Positions 26,288 through 36,228 are shown, numbered from the stretch's first letter. The stretch: DNA of 64,000 nt from an uncultured Flavobacteriaceae bacterium (GCA_934675205.1 CAKUPQ010000003.1:186001-250000); one strand, 5' to 3'. Translations and numbers: made by a program. The notes: a model not told the origin generated them from the sequence alone.

Positions 26288-28213
26288 CTATTTCTTCCAA
26301 ACATTATCCATATCATTCACATCGGGTAAAAATCCTTTCGGGTCGATTTCGACTTTGGTAACTTCTTTGTCTGATTTCAGCAAATAAATCCATTGCGAAT
26401 TGCGTTGCCATACTTCGACAGGAAGTTTTTTGGTTGCTGTCGTTCCATCAGCAAAAGTTACTTCAAAAACCACAGGCATCGGAATATCTCCGTTATTCAA
26501 AAACGTAATTCTTGTTCCGTTTTCTCTTTTTTCAACCGAATCAATGGCTAAATCAATATTTCCGTTGGAATAAAACCACGTTCTCCAAAACCAGTTCAGA
26601 TTTTCTCCCGTTGCATTTTCGATATAATTGAAAAAGTCAGTCGGTTGTGGGTGTTTGTAAGCCCAAGCGTGAACATATCCCTTGAAAGCCTTGTCAAAAA
26701 TTTCAGGCTCTAAAATGTATTCACGAAGTAAAATCAATCCCGTTGCAGGTTTGTAGTAAGCGGTATAAGCTAAATTAAAGCTCTTACTTATATCGGGAAA
26801 AGTGCTGATAGCTTCACGATTTTTCCAAGTCAGCCAAGAAACTTTCTTTTTTCCTTTGTCTTCATCAGACGGATATTCTCCTTTGTTGAAATTCAGAGTG
26901 CTGTAATGGTTGATGTAGGTATTAAGCCCTTCGTCTAACCAAGCGTGTTTACGCTCGTTCGAACCCACAATCATCGGAAACCAATTGTGTCCGAATTCGT
27001 GGTCAGTTACTCCCCAAAGACTCGCTCCTTTGGAACGGTAATGACAAAACGAAACTCCCGGATATTCCATTCCTCCTACGTTACAAGCCACATTGATAGC
27101 AGTCGGGTAGGGGTATTCAAAAAGCCAATTGGAATAAAATTCGATTGAGGCTTTGGTATATTCCGTCGAACGGCTCCATGCATTTTGTCCGTTGCTTTCT
27201 TTGGGATAAACCGATTGGGCTGTAATGGTTTTTCCACTCGGAAGATTGATTTTCGAAGCGTCCCAAATAAAGGCAGACGAACTCGCAAAAGCTACATCAC
27301 GGGTATTTTCCATTTTGTAGTGCCAAGTGAGTTTTCCACTTTGTTTAGGTCTTGTAATATTGGTTTTCCCGACTTCTTCCAAAGGAAGAATCATCACGGT
27401 TGTATCACTTTTTGAGGCTTTTTCTAATCTTTCGATTTGGGTTTTGGTAAGCACTTCTTTCGGGTTTTGCAAAGTTCCCGAACCTACCACAATATGATTG
27501 TAGGGAACGGTAATTTTGTAATCATAATTTCCGTATTCGCAATAAAATTCTCCTGCTCCCAGGTAAGGCTCTGTATTCCAACCCGAAACATCATCAAAAA
27601 CACCCACTCTCGGATACCATTGAGCTATGGCATAAATTGTTCCGTTTTCGGTTTCGAGTTTTCCCATTCTGTCCACTCCGTTTTGAGGAATCTTAAATTC
27701 AAAATCCATCGAAACCGTTGCTTTTCCTCCTTTTGCAGGAATTGGCTCGGCAAAAAATACTTTCATTCTCGTATCAGAAATGTAATGTTCCGAAGAATTG
27801 GATTTCTTCACTTTTGCAGACAAATTTGAGATTTGAAATCCTCCGTCTGTATCGGCTTTGTATCGTCCTCCTTGAGAGGTAAGGTTTCCTCTGCTTTCTT
27901 CCGAAAAGAGATTTTGCTCCAGATACATCCAAATAAACGGAAGTTTTTCGGGTGAATTATTCGTATAAAAAAGCGTTACTTTTCCCTTGATAATATTGGT
28001 TTTGTCGTCCAATTCGACTTCAATGTTATAATCAGCCGAATTTTGCCAATACTGTGAGGCAGGAACTCCCGAAGCGGAACGGTATTCGTTTCCTCTTCTG
28101 TACAAAAAGTCATCAAAAATATCCTGATTGTTCGGAACGACTTCCTCTTGTGCTTTTACAAAACTTACATTTCCCAAAAGGAAAAATATTACTGCTAATT
28201 TCAAGTATTTCAT
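26288..28213 (-). CDS. M1 family aminopeptidase
   Basis: A 641-aa secreted zinc aminopeptidase. The signal peptide ends at VKAQ. The exopeptidase substrate motif reads GGMEYPG instead of GAMEN, the zinc site is HEFGHNW and the third ligand Glu lies in WLDEGLNTY, with spacing as in M1 enzymes. It lacks a T9SS sorting domain, so it is probably periplasmic. Family members release N-terminal residues from peptides; the GGMEYP variant is typical of Bacteroidota paralogues. Confidence 0.9.
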   Translation of the reverse strand: MKYLKLAVIFFLLGNVSFVKAQEEVVPNNQDIFDDFLYRRGNEYRSASGVPASQYWQNSADYNIEVELDDKTNIIKGKVTLFYTNNSPEKLPFIWMYLEQNLFSEESRGNLTSQGGRYKADTDGGFQISNLSAKVKKSNSSEHYISDTRMKVFFAEPIPAKGGKATVSMDFEFKIPQNGVDRMGKLETENGTIYAIAQWYPRVGVFDDVSGWNTEPYLGAGEFYCEYGNYDYKITVPYNHIVVGSGTLQNPKEVLTKTQIERLEKASKSDTTVMILPLEEVGKTNITRPKQSGKLTWHYKMENTRDVAFASSSAFIWDASKINLPSGKTITAQSVYPKESNGQNAWSRSTEYTKASIEFYSNWLFEYPYPTAINVACNVGGMEYPGVSFCHYRSKGASLWGVTDHEFGHNWFPMIVGSNERKHAWLDEGLNTYINHYSTLNFNKGEYPSDEDKGKKKVSWLTWKNREAISTFPDISKSFNLAYTAYYKPATGLILLREYILEPEIFDKAFKGYVHAWAYKHPQPTDFFNYIENATGENLNWFWRTWFYSNGNIDLAIDSVEKRENGTRITFLNNGDIPMPVVFEVTFADGTTATKKLPVEVWQRNSQWIYLLKSDKEVTKVEIDPKGFLPDVNDMDNVWKK

Positions 28214-28227
28214 GTCTGCTTTTTTTT

Positions 28228-28287
28228 AGTCCGAAGTCCGAAGTGGTGATTCTAAAGTTTTAGCTCTATATCTTCGGACTTCGGACT
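28228..28287. repeat. Perfect 16-bp inverted repeat of AGTCCGA units
   Basis: AGTCCGAAGTCCGAAG (28228-28243) pairs with CTTCGGACTTCGGACT (28272-28287) around a 28-base loop. It lies between csaA and the aminopeptidase gene; it is a probable terminator and a member of the mosaic repeats. Confidence 0.85.
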
Positions 28288-28290
28288 TTA

Positions 28291-28620
28291 TTAACTTATT
28301 TTTAATCCGTTTTCTGTTTTTGAATTTGTCGTAAGTAAAATGACATCTTTTTCGTTGGTCTGTACTCCCAAAACCAAACATTCCGAAACGAAATTCGCAA
28401 TTTGTTTCGGAGGAAAATTCACAACTGCCACGATTTGTTTTCCGATTAGTTCTTCTTTGGTATGTAAAGTTACAATTTGAGCCGAACTTTTTTTGATTCC
28501 CAACGCTCCGAAATCAATCGTAAGCTGATAAGCAGGTTTTCGGGCTTTCGGAAAATCATTTACTTCTATAATCGTTCCTGTTCGTAGATCTGCTTTTTCA
28601 AATTCTTCCCAAGTGAGCAT
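28291..28620 (-). CDS. csaA: tRNA-binding protein CsaA
   Basis: A 109-aa OB-fold protein of the CsaA/EMAP-II-like tRNA-binding family, the same module as the anticodon-binding tail of MetRS. Features are FEKADLRTGTI, the PKARKPAYQLTIDFG strand pair and NFPPKQIANFVSECLVLG. It is full length. In other bacteria it has been proposed as a chaperone for secretion or a tRNA-binding factor. It is downstream of the PrcB-like lipoprotein gene. Confidence 0.9.
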   Translation of the reverse strand: MLTWEEFEKADLRTGTIIEVNDFPKARKPAYQLTIDFGALGIKKSSAQIVTLHTKEELIGKQIVAVVNFPPKQIANFVSECLVLGVQTNEKDVILLTTNSKTENGLKIS

Positions 28621-28663
28621 AGTTTTTGTCTTAAATAAAATGTTTTAAAGTCTGCGATGACTT

Positions 28664-29083
28664 TTATTCCTCAAATTCGATTTTTTTGGTTGTGTTGATT
28701 TTCGCAATCACATAGGGTTGGGTCAGAGCCATTGTTGCCATTCCGTCAGGATACGATTTTTTGACTTTTACGATTACCTTTCCTTTTTCCTGTTTGACAC
28801 TCTCGATTCCGATAGCGTATCCTCCTGTATTTTTTTCTCCCATAAAAAGAGCTACAACCCTGCTATTGGCAAAGTCCACATTATTTGGAATCAACTTATC
28901 ATTAACCGTATCGTAAAGTCTTTTTAAATCGTTGTGATTATCAATGACTTCATAGGATTGTGTCTTTTTTCCCATATAGCTCGAATCAGTCAAAACCTGA
29001 TGTGAAACACTTTTTACACATTTAGTTGAACTGCACGAAAATAACACTACTACCGAAAATAACGTAACTAATTTTTTCATCAT
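28664..29083 (-). CDS. PrcB C-terminal domain-like lipoprotein
   Basis: A 139-aa lipoprotein (signal KLVTLFSVVVLFSCSS). The C-terminal 80 residues (RVVALFMGEKNTGGYAIGIE, then ALTQPYVIAKI) match the PrcB_C type domain known from a protease-complex subunit of Treponema. Its start overlaps the bshA stop as ATGA, so it is translationally coupled to bshA. A second ATG follows directly. Its link with bacillithiol synthesis is only positional. Confidence 0.8.
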   Translation of the reverse strand: MMKKLVTLFSVVVLFSCSSTKCVKSVSHQVLTDSSYMGKKTQSYEVIDNHNDLKRLYDTVNDKLIPNNVDFANSRVVALFMGEKNTGGYAIGIESVKQEKGKVIVKVKKSYPDGMATMALTQPYVIAKINTTKKIEFEE

Positions 29084-30222
29084 TTTTCTGTTTTAAATTG
29101 TTCTAAAATCTTTTTGTATAAATTCTCATAAATCGGAATAATATTCTGAATATCAAACTTATGAGCTGTTTGTTTTGCATTTTGTCTGAACTGCTCCAAC
29201 ACCTTGTCATCAGACAATATTTTAATCGCATTTTGAGCCATTTCGTCTGTATTTCCGACATCAGACAAATAACCAGAGAATCCGTTGATGTTCACTTCGG
29301 GTAATCCTCCCGAATTACTCGAAATCACAGGAACTCCCAAAGCCATTGCCTCCAAAGCAGACAATCCGAAACTTTCGGTTTGTGAAGGTAGTAAAAATAA
29401 ATCGGAACTGCACAAAATACGATTGATTTCGTGCGTGTTTCCGAAGAAAATTACCTTGTCCGAAATTCCTAATTTTTCGCATTGCTTTTCGGCTTTTTCC
29501 TTTTCAGGACCGTCCCCAACCATTAGTAATTTAGACGGAATTTCTTGCTGAATTTTATAAAAAACATCAACCACATCAGGAATCCGCTTTACCGAACGGA
29601 AATTACTGATATGCGTAATCAGTTTTTCGTTTTCTTTGGCAAGAATATGACGTTCGCATTTATGTTCTTTTCTATGGGTTTCATCTGCAAAATCAATGAA
29701 ATTCGGAATCACTTTTATCTCTTTGCGAATATCGAAAATTTCGTTGGTTTCATTTTTTAAACTCTCTGAAACAGAGGTTACTACATCAGATTTGTTGATT
29801 GAAAAAGTAACTGCAGTTTTGTAATTTGGGTGTTTTCCGACCAAGGTAATATCCGTTCCATGCAATGTGGTAACCATCGGAATCCGTATTCCCTCATCTT
29901 CTAACATTTTTTTAGCCATATATCCTGCATAAGCGTGAGGAATCGCATAATGCACGTGCAGAAGTTCAATATTATACAGCTTGACCATATCCACAATTTT
30001 ACTCGAAAGAGCCAATTCATACGGCTGAAAATGAAAAAGCGGATATTCCTGTATGTTTACTTCGTGATAAAATATATTTGGGTTAAGTAGCTCTAAACGA
30101 ACAGGTTGCTTGTACGTTATAAAATGAACTTCGTTTCCTTTTTTTGCCAATTCCAAACCGAGCTCGGTAGCCACAACACCACTTCCCCCAAAAGTCGGAT
30201 AGCAAACAATAGCGATTTTCAT
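29080..30222 (-). CDS. bshA: N-acetyl-alpha-D-glucosaminyl L-malate synthase
   Basis: A 380-aa GT4 (GT-B fold) enzyme for the first step of bacillithiol synthesis, joining GlcNAc from UDP-GlcNAc to L-malate. The N-terminus (CYPTFGGSGVVATELG), HVHYAIPHAYAGY and TTLHGTDITLVG blocks are characteristic of BshA, and the C-terminal half has the ESFGLSALEAMALGVPVISS nucleotide-sugar site. Its presence implies the cell uses bacillithiol as a low-molecular-weight thiol. It is co-transcribed with the PrcB-like gene; bshB and bshC are not in the window. Confidence 0.93.
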   Translation of the reverse strand: MKIAIVCYPTFGGSGVVATELGLELAKKGNEVHFITYKQPVRLELLNPNIFYHEVNIQEYPLFHFQPYELALSSKIVDMVKLYNIELLHVHYAIPHAYAGYMAKKMLEDEGIRIPMVTTLHGTDITLVGKHPNYKTAVTFSINKSDVVTSVSESLKNETNEIFDIRKEIKVIPNFIDFADETHRKEHKCERHILAKENEKLITHISNFRSVKRIPDVVDVFYKIQQEIPSKLLMVGDGPEKEKAEKQCEKLGISDKVIFFGNTHEINRILCSSDLFLLPSQTESFGLSALEAMALGVPVISSNSGGLPEVNINGFSGYLSDVGNTDEMAQNAIKILSDDKVLEQFRQNAKQTAHKFDIQNIIPIYENLYKKILEQFKTEK

Positions 30223-30257
30223 AAAATGATTTATTTAAAGCATAAATGTAGAAAGTT

Positions 30258-30446
30258 TTTTTGAATTTAGAATTTGAGAAACGGGATTTAGGATTTTTTT
30301 AAGGTTTTTTTGATGAGATAGGACTTCAAGATATAGGACGTAGGACTTAAAACCAAGCATTAGCTTTGGCAAGCTCAACCTGACGGGATTATTGTTATTG
30401 CTATTGAAATTTGTTATTGCCATTGTAATTGATATTGTTATTTTTG
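30258..30446. repeat. Short-period repeats: TAGGACTT units, then degenerate TTATTG hexamers
   Basis: The gap between divergent bshA and the permease gene has a first block of ATAGGACTT / ATAGGACG / TAGGACTT units (about 30315-30345) and a second block of degenerate TTATTG or CATTGT hexamers (30389-30440). The second block runs straight into TATTTTTG (30439-30446), a -7-like box ending four bases before the permease ATG. Confidence 0.7.
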
Positions 30447-30450
30447 CATA

Positions 30451-31524
30451 ATGGTTCGTTATTTTTTAAACAAAACGGGATATGCTTTTTTGACGCTTTT
30501 TGGAGTGGTTACGGTTATTTTCTTTTTGTTTAATGTACTTCCGGGAGATCCTGCTCGAATGATGCTCGACCAAAACGAAGATTCCGAGCAAATGGCAATC
30601 ATCAAAAAGAAATACGGATTCGATAAACCGATGTACGAGCAATATTTCTTGTATCTGAACGACCTTTCTCCTATTTCGTTCCACAGCAAAAACCCTGATG
30701 ATTATTCGTATCTGAATGAAGAAAAATATTCGGCAGTAAAGCTCTTTTCGGTTGGAAATACGCAAATTGCCTTAAAAGTTCCGTATTTAAGAGAGAGTTT
30801 CCACAAAACAGGAAAAAACGTCAGCGAAATTATCTCCAACACACTCCCGAATACAGCTATTTTGGCTGTTTTTGCCATTCTGATTGCGATTGTTGTCGGG
30901 ATATTTTTAGGGATAATTTCGGCTCTTTACAAAGATACGTTTATTGACCGAATCATAGCTGTTATCAGCACGTTGGGAATGAGTGTTCCGAGTTTTTTTG
31001 CAGCTATTTTGTTCGCTTGGATTTTCGGTTTTGTACTTTATAAATACACAAACTTGAATATGACGGGAAGTCTTTACGAAGTCGATGATTTCGGAGAAGG
31101 AAAATTTATTCAATGGAAAAACCTTATTCTTCCTGCTGTTGTTTTGGGAATCCGTCCGCTTGCAGTTGTGGTTCAGCTGATGCGAAATTCCCTTTTGGAA
31201 ACTTTGGGTCAGGACTATATCCGAACTGCAAAAGCCAAAGGATTGTCAAATGTCAAAATCATCAGAAAGCACGCTTTGAAAAATTCCTTAAACCCTGTGG
31301 TTACTGCTATTTCAGGTTGGTTTGCCTCAATGCTTGCAGGAGCTGTTTTTGTCGAATATATTTTCGGCTGGAACGGACTCGGAAAAGAAATTGTCGATGC
31401 TCTGAATTATCAGGATTTGCCCGTAATTATGGGAAGTGTACTCATAATTGCCACAACCTTTATTATTATCAATATTTTGGTTGATTTGGTTTATGCTTAT
31501 CTTGACCCGAGAATACGAGTTTAA
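30451..31524 (+). CDS. DppB/OppB-type ABC transporter permease
   Basis: A 357-aa inner-membrane permease of the peptide/nickel ABC family. The N-terminal helix (FLTLFGVVTVIFFLFNVLPGDPAR) is typical, as is the EAA loop (DYIRTAKAKGLSNVKIIRKHALKNSL) that docks the ATPase. A periplasmic insert lies between helices 1 and 2. The second permease, ATPases and binding protein are not adjacent, so it must work with partners encoded elsewhere. If the -7 box at 30439-30446 is used, its mRNA would be nearly leaderless. Confidence 0.9.
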   Translation: MVRYFLNKTGYAFLTLFGVVTVIFFLFNVLPGDPARMMLDQNEDSEQMAIIKKKYGFDKPMYEQYFLYLNDLSPISFHSKNPDDYSYLNEEKYSAVKLFSVGNTQIALKVPYLRESFHKTGKNVSEIISNTLPNTAILAVFAILIAIVVGIFLGIISALYKDTFIDRIIAVISTLGMSVPSFFAAILFAWIFGFVLYKYTNLNMTGSLYEVDDFGEGKFIQWKNLILPAVVLGIRPLAVVVQLMRNSLLETLGQDYIRTAKAKGLSNVKIIRKHALKNSLNPVVTAISGWFASMLAGAVFVEYIFGWNGLGKEIVDALNYQDLPVIMGSVLIIATTFIIINILVDLVYAYLDPRIRV

Positions 31525-31538
31525 TTTTGTTCTTCAAG

Positions 31539-32420
31539 CTAAAAAGTTCCGATAATTCCCACCTGATTTGCTCCTACCGAAAGATTCCATTTGATTTTGT
31601 TTTTTTCTTTAAAATCAAATCCGAATTCATCTTGGTTATAATTTCGATTCTTTTTCAGGTAATTATCCACACATTCTACAATAGCCACACTCATTACCAA
31701 ACTCAACGTAACATCAGTAAGCCAATGAGCTCCTGTGATAAGTCTTTGGATTGGGGTAATTGCTCCAACGGTATATAAACCTGCTTTAACCCAAGGGTTG
31801 GAGAACTGTTTGGATAAAGCATAGATAGTGGTTGAAGACAGCATTGTGTGTCCTGACGGAAATGAACCATAAAAATGCCCACCTCTAAACAAACGAAATT
31901 GATTTTTTCCTTTTTCTAAATCAGGTCTTCCTCGTCCGATTATGGTTTTCATGGATTGTTGTGCCACTCCTCCTACTATTGCTGATGTGGTAAGCAACAC
32001 TCCCAATTCTCGGATTTCTTCGTTATCTGTAAAAAGTCCGAAAAGATAAACCCCGGCCGTAAGTCCGTAACTCGCTTCGGGTCTTCCGAAAGCCCAACCA
32101 AAACTTTTGACAGGTTGGGGGATATGCTTGTCTTGTCGTCTGAAGAAATCACTTGTATCTTCGTCTGCCAAATACAATAAAGAAACACCTGCTGCTGTTG
32201 CTCCAAAAATCAATAAATCATCTTTTTTCCACCTTATGGGTTGTGTAAATGTGTGAATAGCACCACCTCCAATTGAAACAGCATCGTATTTGAAATTTTG
32301 CCAAATAGTACTATTTTTTTCTACAACAACAATAGTATCCTGCATCACAGTCAGACTATCCTGTGAAAAAGCATTTGAAGAACCTATCAATCCTAAAAAT
32401 AAAATCAAATACTTACTCAT
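31539..32420 (-). CDS. PAP2 family phosphatase
   Basis: A 293-aa PAP2 (type 2 phosphatidic acid phosphatase) protein. The three family motifs are visible: KTIIGRGRP, FPSGHT and GAHWLTDV. The ATG at 32420 gives MSKYLILFLGLIGSSNAFSQ, a cleavable signal, so the enzyme should act in the periplasm on lipid phosphates such as undecaprenyl pyrophosphate or lipid A. It starts five bases after the stop of the phosphoesterase/beta-barrel gene, and the two products may process related substrates. Confidence 0.88.
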   Translation of the reverse strand: MSKYLILFLGLIGSSNAFSQDSLTVMQDTIVVVEKNSTIWQNFKYDAVSIGGGAIHTFTQPIRWKKDDLLIFGATAAGVSLLYLADEDTSDFFRRQDKHIPQPVKSFGWAFGRPEASYGLTAGVYLFGLFTDNEEIRELGVLLTTSAIVGGVAQQSMKTIIGRGRPDLEKGKNQFRLFRGGHFYGSFPSGHTMLSSTTIYALSKQFSNPWVKAGLYTVGAITPIQRLITGAHWLTDVTLSLVMSVAIVECVDNYLKKNRNYNQDEFGFDFKEKNKIKWNLSVGANQVGIIGTF

Positions 32421-32425
32421 ACAAA

Positions 32426-35400
32426 TCAAATATTAAATCCTAAACCGAATGTAAATCTGTTTCCGTCTTCGGAATGGAAGAAATTCACATAAACCGAAGT
32501 CAGTTCGGCTGCATTGAGCCATAAACCTCCTCCATACGAAGTATGCCATCTGTTAGAACGCTCTTCTGAAAGCCAAATTCTTCCGTAATCATACCCTCCT
32601 GAAATTCCGTATTTTACGGGAATAAATCCTTTGGCTGAACCTACTTCCCACCTTACGTCAGATGTATGAAAAAACGAATGTCGTCCTAAAAATCGTTCGT
32701 TTCTAAAACCACGAAGTCCGTTATTTCCTCCGACAAAGGCTCCCTGATAAAACTCGAAATTGTCATTAAAAATTACCTTTCCTTTTGCTAAAGTCGAAAG
32801 CACCAATTTTCCACTCGGAACAAGTTTATGCGTAAAACCAATGTGCGAATCCAAAGAAGCAAAATTCTGATTCGTATCTTCCAAATTCAAATGCCACGAA
32901 GTTTTAGCCGAAAACGTAAAACCTAACGTAGGAAACGCTTTGTTGTCATAATTATTATACGAATAATCCAACGAAGCCGATCCAAAATATTTACTATGAA
33001 AAATATCAGGATTTAACTCGTTGGAATCCAGTACAAAACGATGGAGAGTTTCTTCTACTTTTATCTTTTCGAAATTCATTCCGAAAGCGATTTTAGCTCC
33101 GTACCTTCCTTGTTTGAACAATTCGGGATTAACCGATAAATGCTGCATACGTACACGATTGTAATCCATTCCTTTGTCATCGTCTTCGTTTAGGGTTTGA
33201 TTTCCGAATCCGAAGTAATTGATACTAAAATTCGGACTTGTAAATCGTGCGTTCAACCCTAAATCCCAATTATTATTCAGTACGTTTTTGAAAATTCCTT
33301 TATAACCTAATTCAAAACCACTTGTCGCAAAATAATACATTCCCGACAAATTGTGTTTTTGCGAAAACGGTTCCCGTTTAAAACCGTTTACTTCGTAAGA
33401 TGTATTAGCTCCTAACTTCACTCCATCATCAGGATTGTAACCCACATTCGGAAAAGCAAAGAAAGCATTGTATTTTGGTTTGGTATAATCGTAATTATTG
33501 ATGTTGTAATTATCGGTCAACTTGATTTTTGCCTTTCCGTCTGATTCAATGGTGTTTTTCTTGGTTTTATAATCGTAAACGATAGTGTTTCTGCCATTTT
33601 CGATGTTGAACGTATCGTTGTTTTGCCCTCCAATCAAACGGATTTTGATGTTTTTTCTTCCGTTTCCTTTTACCTCAAAAATATCATCATCATCCAATCC
33701 GTAAATCCGGATTTCTTTGGTCAGCTTGTTAGAATAAGTTTTTTGATGTATCAATTCTTCTTCCTCTCTCTTGATTCGATAAATCGAAATTTCGGTTTCT
33801 CCGTTTTCGTTTCGGATAATTTCAAAGCGTTCTTTTTTGTCTGTTCCTGTCAAAACCACTAATTTTTGTAGGATTTTATACTGCTCGACAGCCCATTTAT
33901 CTAACTGATTTCGTCTTTCTTTTAGTTTTTGGATAATGTCGTTTGAAGTGTTGTCTTGCAGTTCTTTCGGAAGTTGTGCAAAAGCATTTTCGATAACTTC
34001 ATCGGTTAGATTTTGTTGGATAAATTGAGCCTGATTCAACCACATTTGCTCGTCTGCACTACTCAAAAAAGTCAGATCCAACACATATCCCGAACGATTC
34101 AGCCATTTCAAATTGACGTTTTTCTTATGGAAATTCTGCATATGTTTTGTCAAAGGCATTTTTAGTAAATAATTGAGCAAAACTCCGTCAAACTTGGCAA
34201 AGGCTTGGTCTCTGTCCCTTGGAATTGGTCGGAAAACACTGAAATTTTCTTGTTTGTGTTCAGCCCATCTCCATTGGTCTTGATGTCTGTCCCAATCTCC
34301 GATAAGCATATCAAAAAGTCGTGCTTTGACGTAAGCCTGTTCATCAATTTTTGATTTTTCGTTTTTCTGCAAAGCCAGCATTAAATCCGAAGTGCTGATA
34401 ATATCGTCTGCTACTCCGAAATTTTCAGCTTTGGAATGTTCCGACATCGGACGTTCTTCAACCATATAAAATTCGTTTCCGTAATTTTGATTGAATTTTC
34501 CCAAAGCATTTTGTTTTGGAATATAAAATAATTTCGGATTCGTGTGGTTTACTCCAATGGGTTTTGCTAAATGCTTGATAATAAACGGATAAAACGGATT
34601 AGAAGACGTATAAAAATCATACAGAAAATCAGAAGCTCCCGTTTGTTCAAAATCATCAATAACGTACTGTTCTGTGTACATTGATTGCAAAAATCGGGTA
34701 GTATTTTTTTTCATCGAACGCATCGAATATTCTTTTCCGCTTTTGTCGGCTAATCGCAAAGAATTCGACTGCATTCCTCCTCCTGCTCTCAAGGGTTTCA
34801 ACCCTCCGAAAAGCGTGTCTAAAAGCACATTCGGAACTTCGATTTCCATTCCGTAATAATCTCTGTAAAGCTCTCCGATTAAGAAATTATGAAACTTTGA
34901 TTTGTCGGTTATTTTTTTCGGATAAATCGAAGATTTGGTGGTTTTAGGAAAATTATTTGTGTAATTTTCTGCTGTTGTCGTATCAAAAGCAGGTAACACT
35001 TCTTTGGAAAAAAGTAAGTTTTCCGTATTGTTTTCCGTTCCGTAAAAATACACTTTTGAGCTTGAATCCTTATAAATATCCAAAACGGCATAACCTTGTT
35101 TTCCATAGGAAAAATCATTCGGATTTACGGCTCTTGCCTCATCGGTTTTTGACCCTGAACCACTGATAATCTGTACGATATTGTCTTTTTCGATGTATTG
35201 CAGATTGTGTTCGTGTCCCGAAACCACAATTACGTTATTTCGGTTTGTAATCTCGGTTTTGATGCGGTTTGCCAATTCTCGGTAAGGTGCACTTTGTAAA
35301 TCTTGTGGGATTCCGATCATCGGACGCATAAAATTCATTGTTGACCATAAAATAGCCATTGAACCAAATACGACAGAACCTGTATAAGGGTAACTGTATA

Positions 35401-36160
35401 ATTCAGGTTCTGTAATAAAAAAAAAGTTTTTTCTCCACGACTGCACCTGTCCTCCGTGCGAACTGTTGGAAAACACAGGATGATGAATAGCCAAAATTGT
35501 GGTTTGATTCTGATGTTTGTTGAGCAAACTCACGATTTCGTCAAAAAAAGCCTCTTTGGTTTTGATGTCACAATCATCGTTCATAGTAGGATAATCGTTC
35601 CAATCTTCTAAAAACCATTGAGAATCAATGATAATCATAGCCACTTCATCATTGATTTTCAAGCGTTCGATTCCACAGGATTTTCTGGGCAAAAATGCTT
35701 TTTTGTCGTTCAGATATTCTGACACGAATAGGGCTTGTGCTTCCAAACCCTCGATTCCGCTATACCAATCGTGATTTCCCGGAATAAAAACAGTTTTCCC
35801 TTGGAACTTTTTGGCAATTTCCAATTGAAAAGTAATTTTTTCTTCTGCTGATTTTCTTTCTTTTGAATCGAGTTTGGCAGGCATTCCTTTCGGATAAATA
35901 TTATCTCCCAAAAAGAGCAGTGTTGCATTTTTGTCCGATTCCGAAATCCGTTGTTCAAAGAGTTTCAGGGTTTGCTGTGCTTCGGGTTCTTCTGCATTTC
36001 CAGCATCTCCAATCAGATAAAACCGATGCGAAAGCTCTGATTCCGAAGTAGTTTTGACTATCGGATTCTGAATATTTTTGCCGTATTGAGTCTTGTAAGT
36101 CGTGCAGGAATTCAACACAAGCAAAACAACAATACACTTGAATAGGTTAGAAATTGTCAT
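32426..36160 (-). CDS. Calcineurin-like phosphoesterase fused to an outer-membrane beta-barrel
   Basis: A 1244-aa lipoprotein-type envelope protein (signal ends LVLNSCTT). Residues about 45-400 form a metallophosphoesterase with all metal motifs: GDAGN, LGDNIYP, PGNHDW, IHHPVF and GHEH. A middle region of about 400 residues includes an RDRDQAF segment. The last 330 residues are a BamA/Omp85-like barrel (GGNNGLRGFRNERF, terminal FTFGLGFNI). The architecture suggests a surface or periplasmic phosphatase tethered by its own barrel. The ATG at 36160 was preferred over an upstream GTG. It is co-transcribed with the PAP2 gene. Confidence 0.88.
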   Translation of the reverse strand: MTISNLFKCIVVLLVLNSCTTYKTQYGKNIQNPIVKTTSESELSHRFYLIGDAGNAEEPEAQQTLKLFEQRISESDKNATLLFLGDNIYPKGMPAKLDSKERKSAEEKITFQLEIAKKFQGKTVFIPGNHDWYSGIEGLEAQALFVSEYLNDKKAFLPRKSCGIERLKINDEVAMIIIDSQWFLEDWNDYPTMNDDCDIKTKEAFFDEIVSLLNKHQNQTTILAIHHPVFSNSSHGGQVQSWRKNFFFITEPELYSYPYTGSVVFGSMAILWSTMNFMRPMIGIPQDLQSAPYRELANRIKTEITNRNNVIVVSGHEHNLQYIEKDNIVQIISGSGSKTDEARAVNPNDFSYGKQGYAVLDIYKDSSSKVYFYGTENNTENLLFSKEVLPAFDTTTAENYTNNFPKTTKSSIYPKKITDKSKFHNFLIGELYRDYYGMEIEVPNVLLDTLFGGLKPLRAGGGMQSNSLRLADKSGKEYSMRSMKKNTTRFLQSMYTEQYVIDDFEQTGASDFLYDFYTSSNPFYPFIIKHLAKPIGVNHTNPKLFYIPKQNALGKFNQNYGNEFYMVEERPMSEHSKAENFGVADDIISTSDLMLALQKNEKSKIDEQAYVKARLFDMLIGDWDRHQDQWRWAEHKQENFSVFRPIPRDRDQAFAKFDGVLLNYLLKMPLTKHMQNFHKKNVNLKWLNRSGYVLDLTFLSSADEQMWLNQAQFIQQNLTDEVIENAFAQLPKELQDNTSNDIIQKLKERRNQLDKWAVEQYKILQKLVVLTGTDKKERFEIIRNENGETEISIYRIKREEEELIHQKTYSNKLTKEIRIYGLDDDDIFEVKGNGRKNIKIRLIGGQNNDTFNIENGRNTIVYDYKTKKNTIESDGKAKIKLTDNYNINNYDYTKPKYNAFFAFPNVGYNPDDGVKLGANTSYEVNGFKREPFSQKHNLSGMYYFATSGFELGYKGIFKNVLNNNWDLGLNARFTSPNFSINYFGFGNQTLNEDDDKGMDYNRVRMQHLSVNPELFKQGRYGAKIAFGMNFEKIKVEETLHRFVLDSNELNPDIFHSKYFGSASLDYSYNNYDNKAFPTLGFTFSAKTSWHLNLEDTNQNFASLDSHIGFTHKLVPSGKLVLSTLAKGKVIFNDNFEFYQGAFVGGNNGLRGFRNERFLGRHSFFHTSDVRWEVGSAKGFIPVKYGISGGYDYGRIWLSEERSNRWHTSYGGGLWLNAAELTSVYVNFFHSEDGNRFTFGLGFNI

Positions 36161-36228
36161 TACCACTTTTTTTATTTTTCAAAAATAAACAAAAATAAGA
36201 TTTGTTGTGGGTTCAGACGATTTATTTA

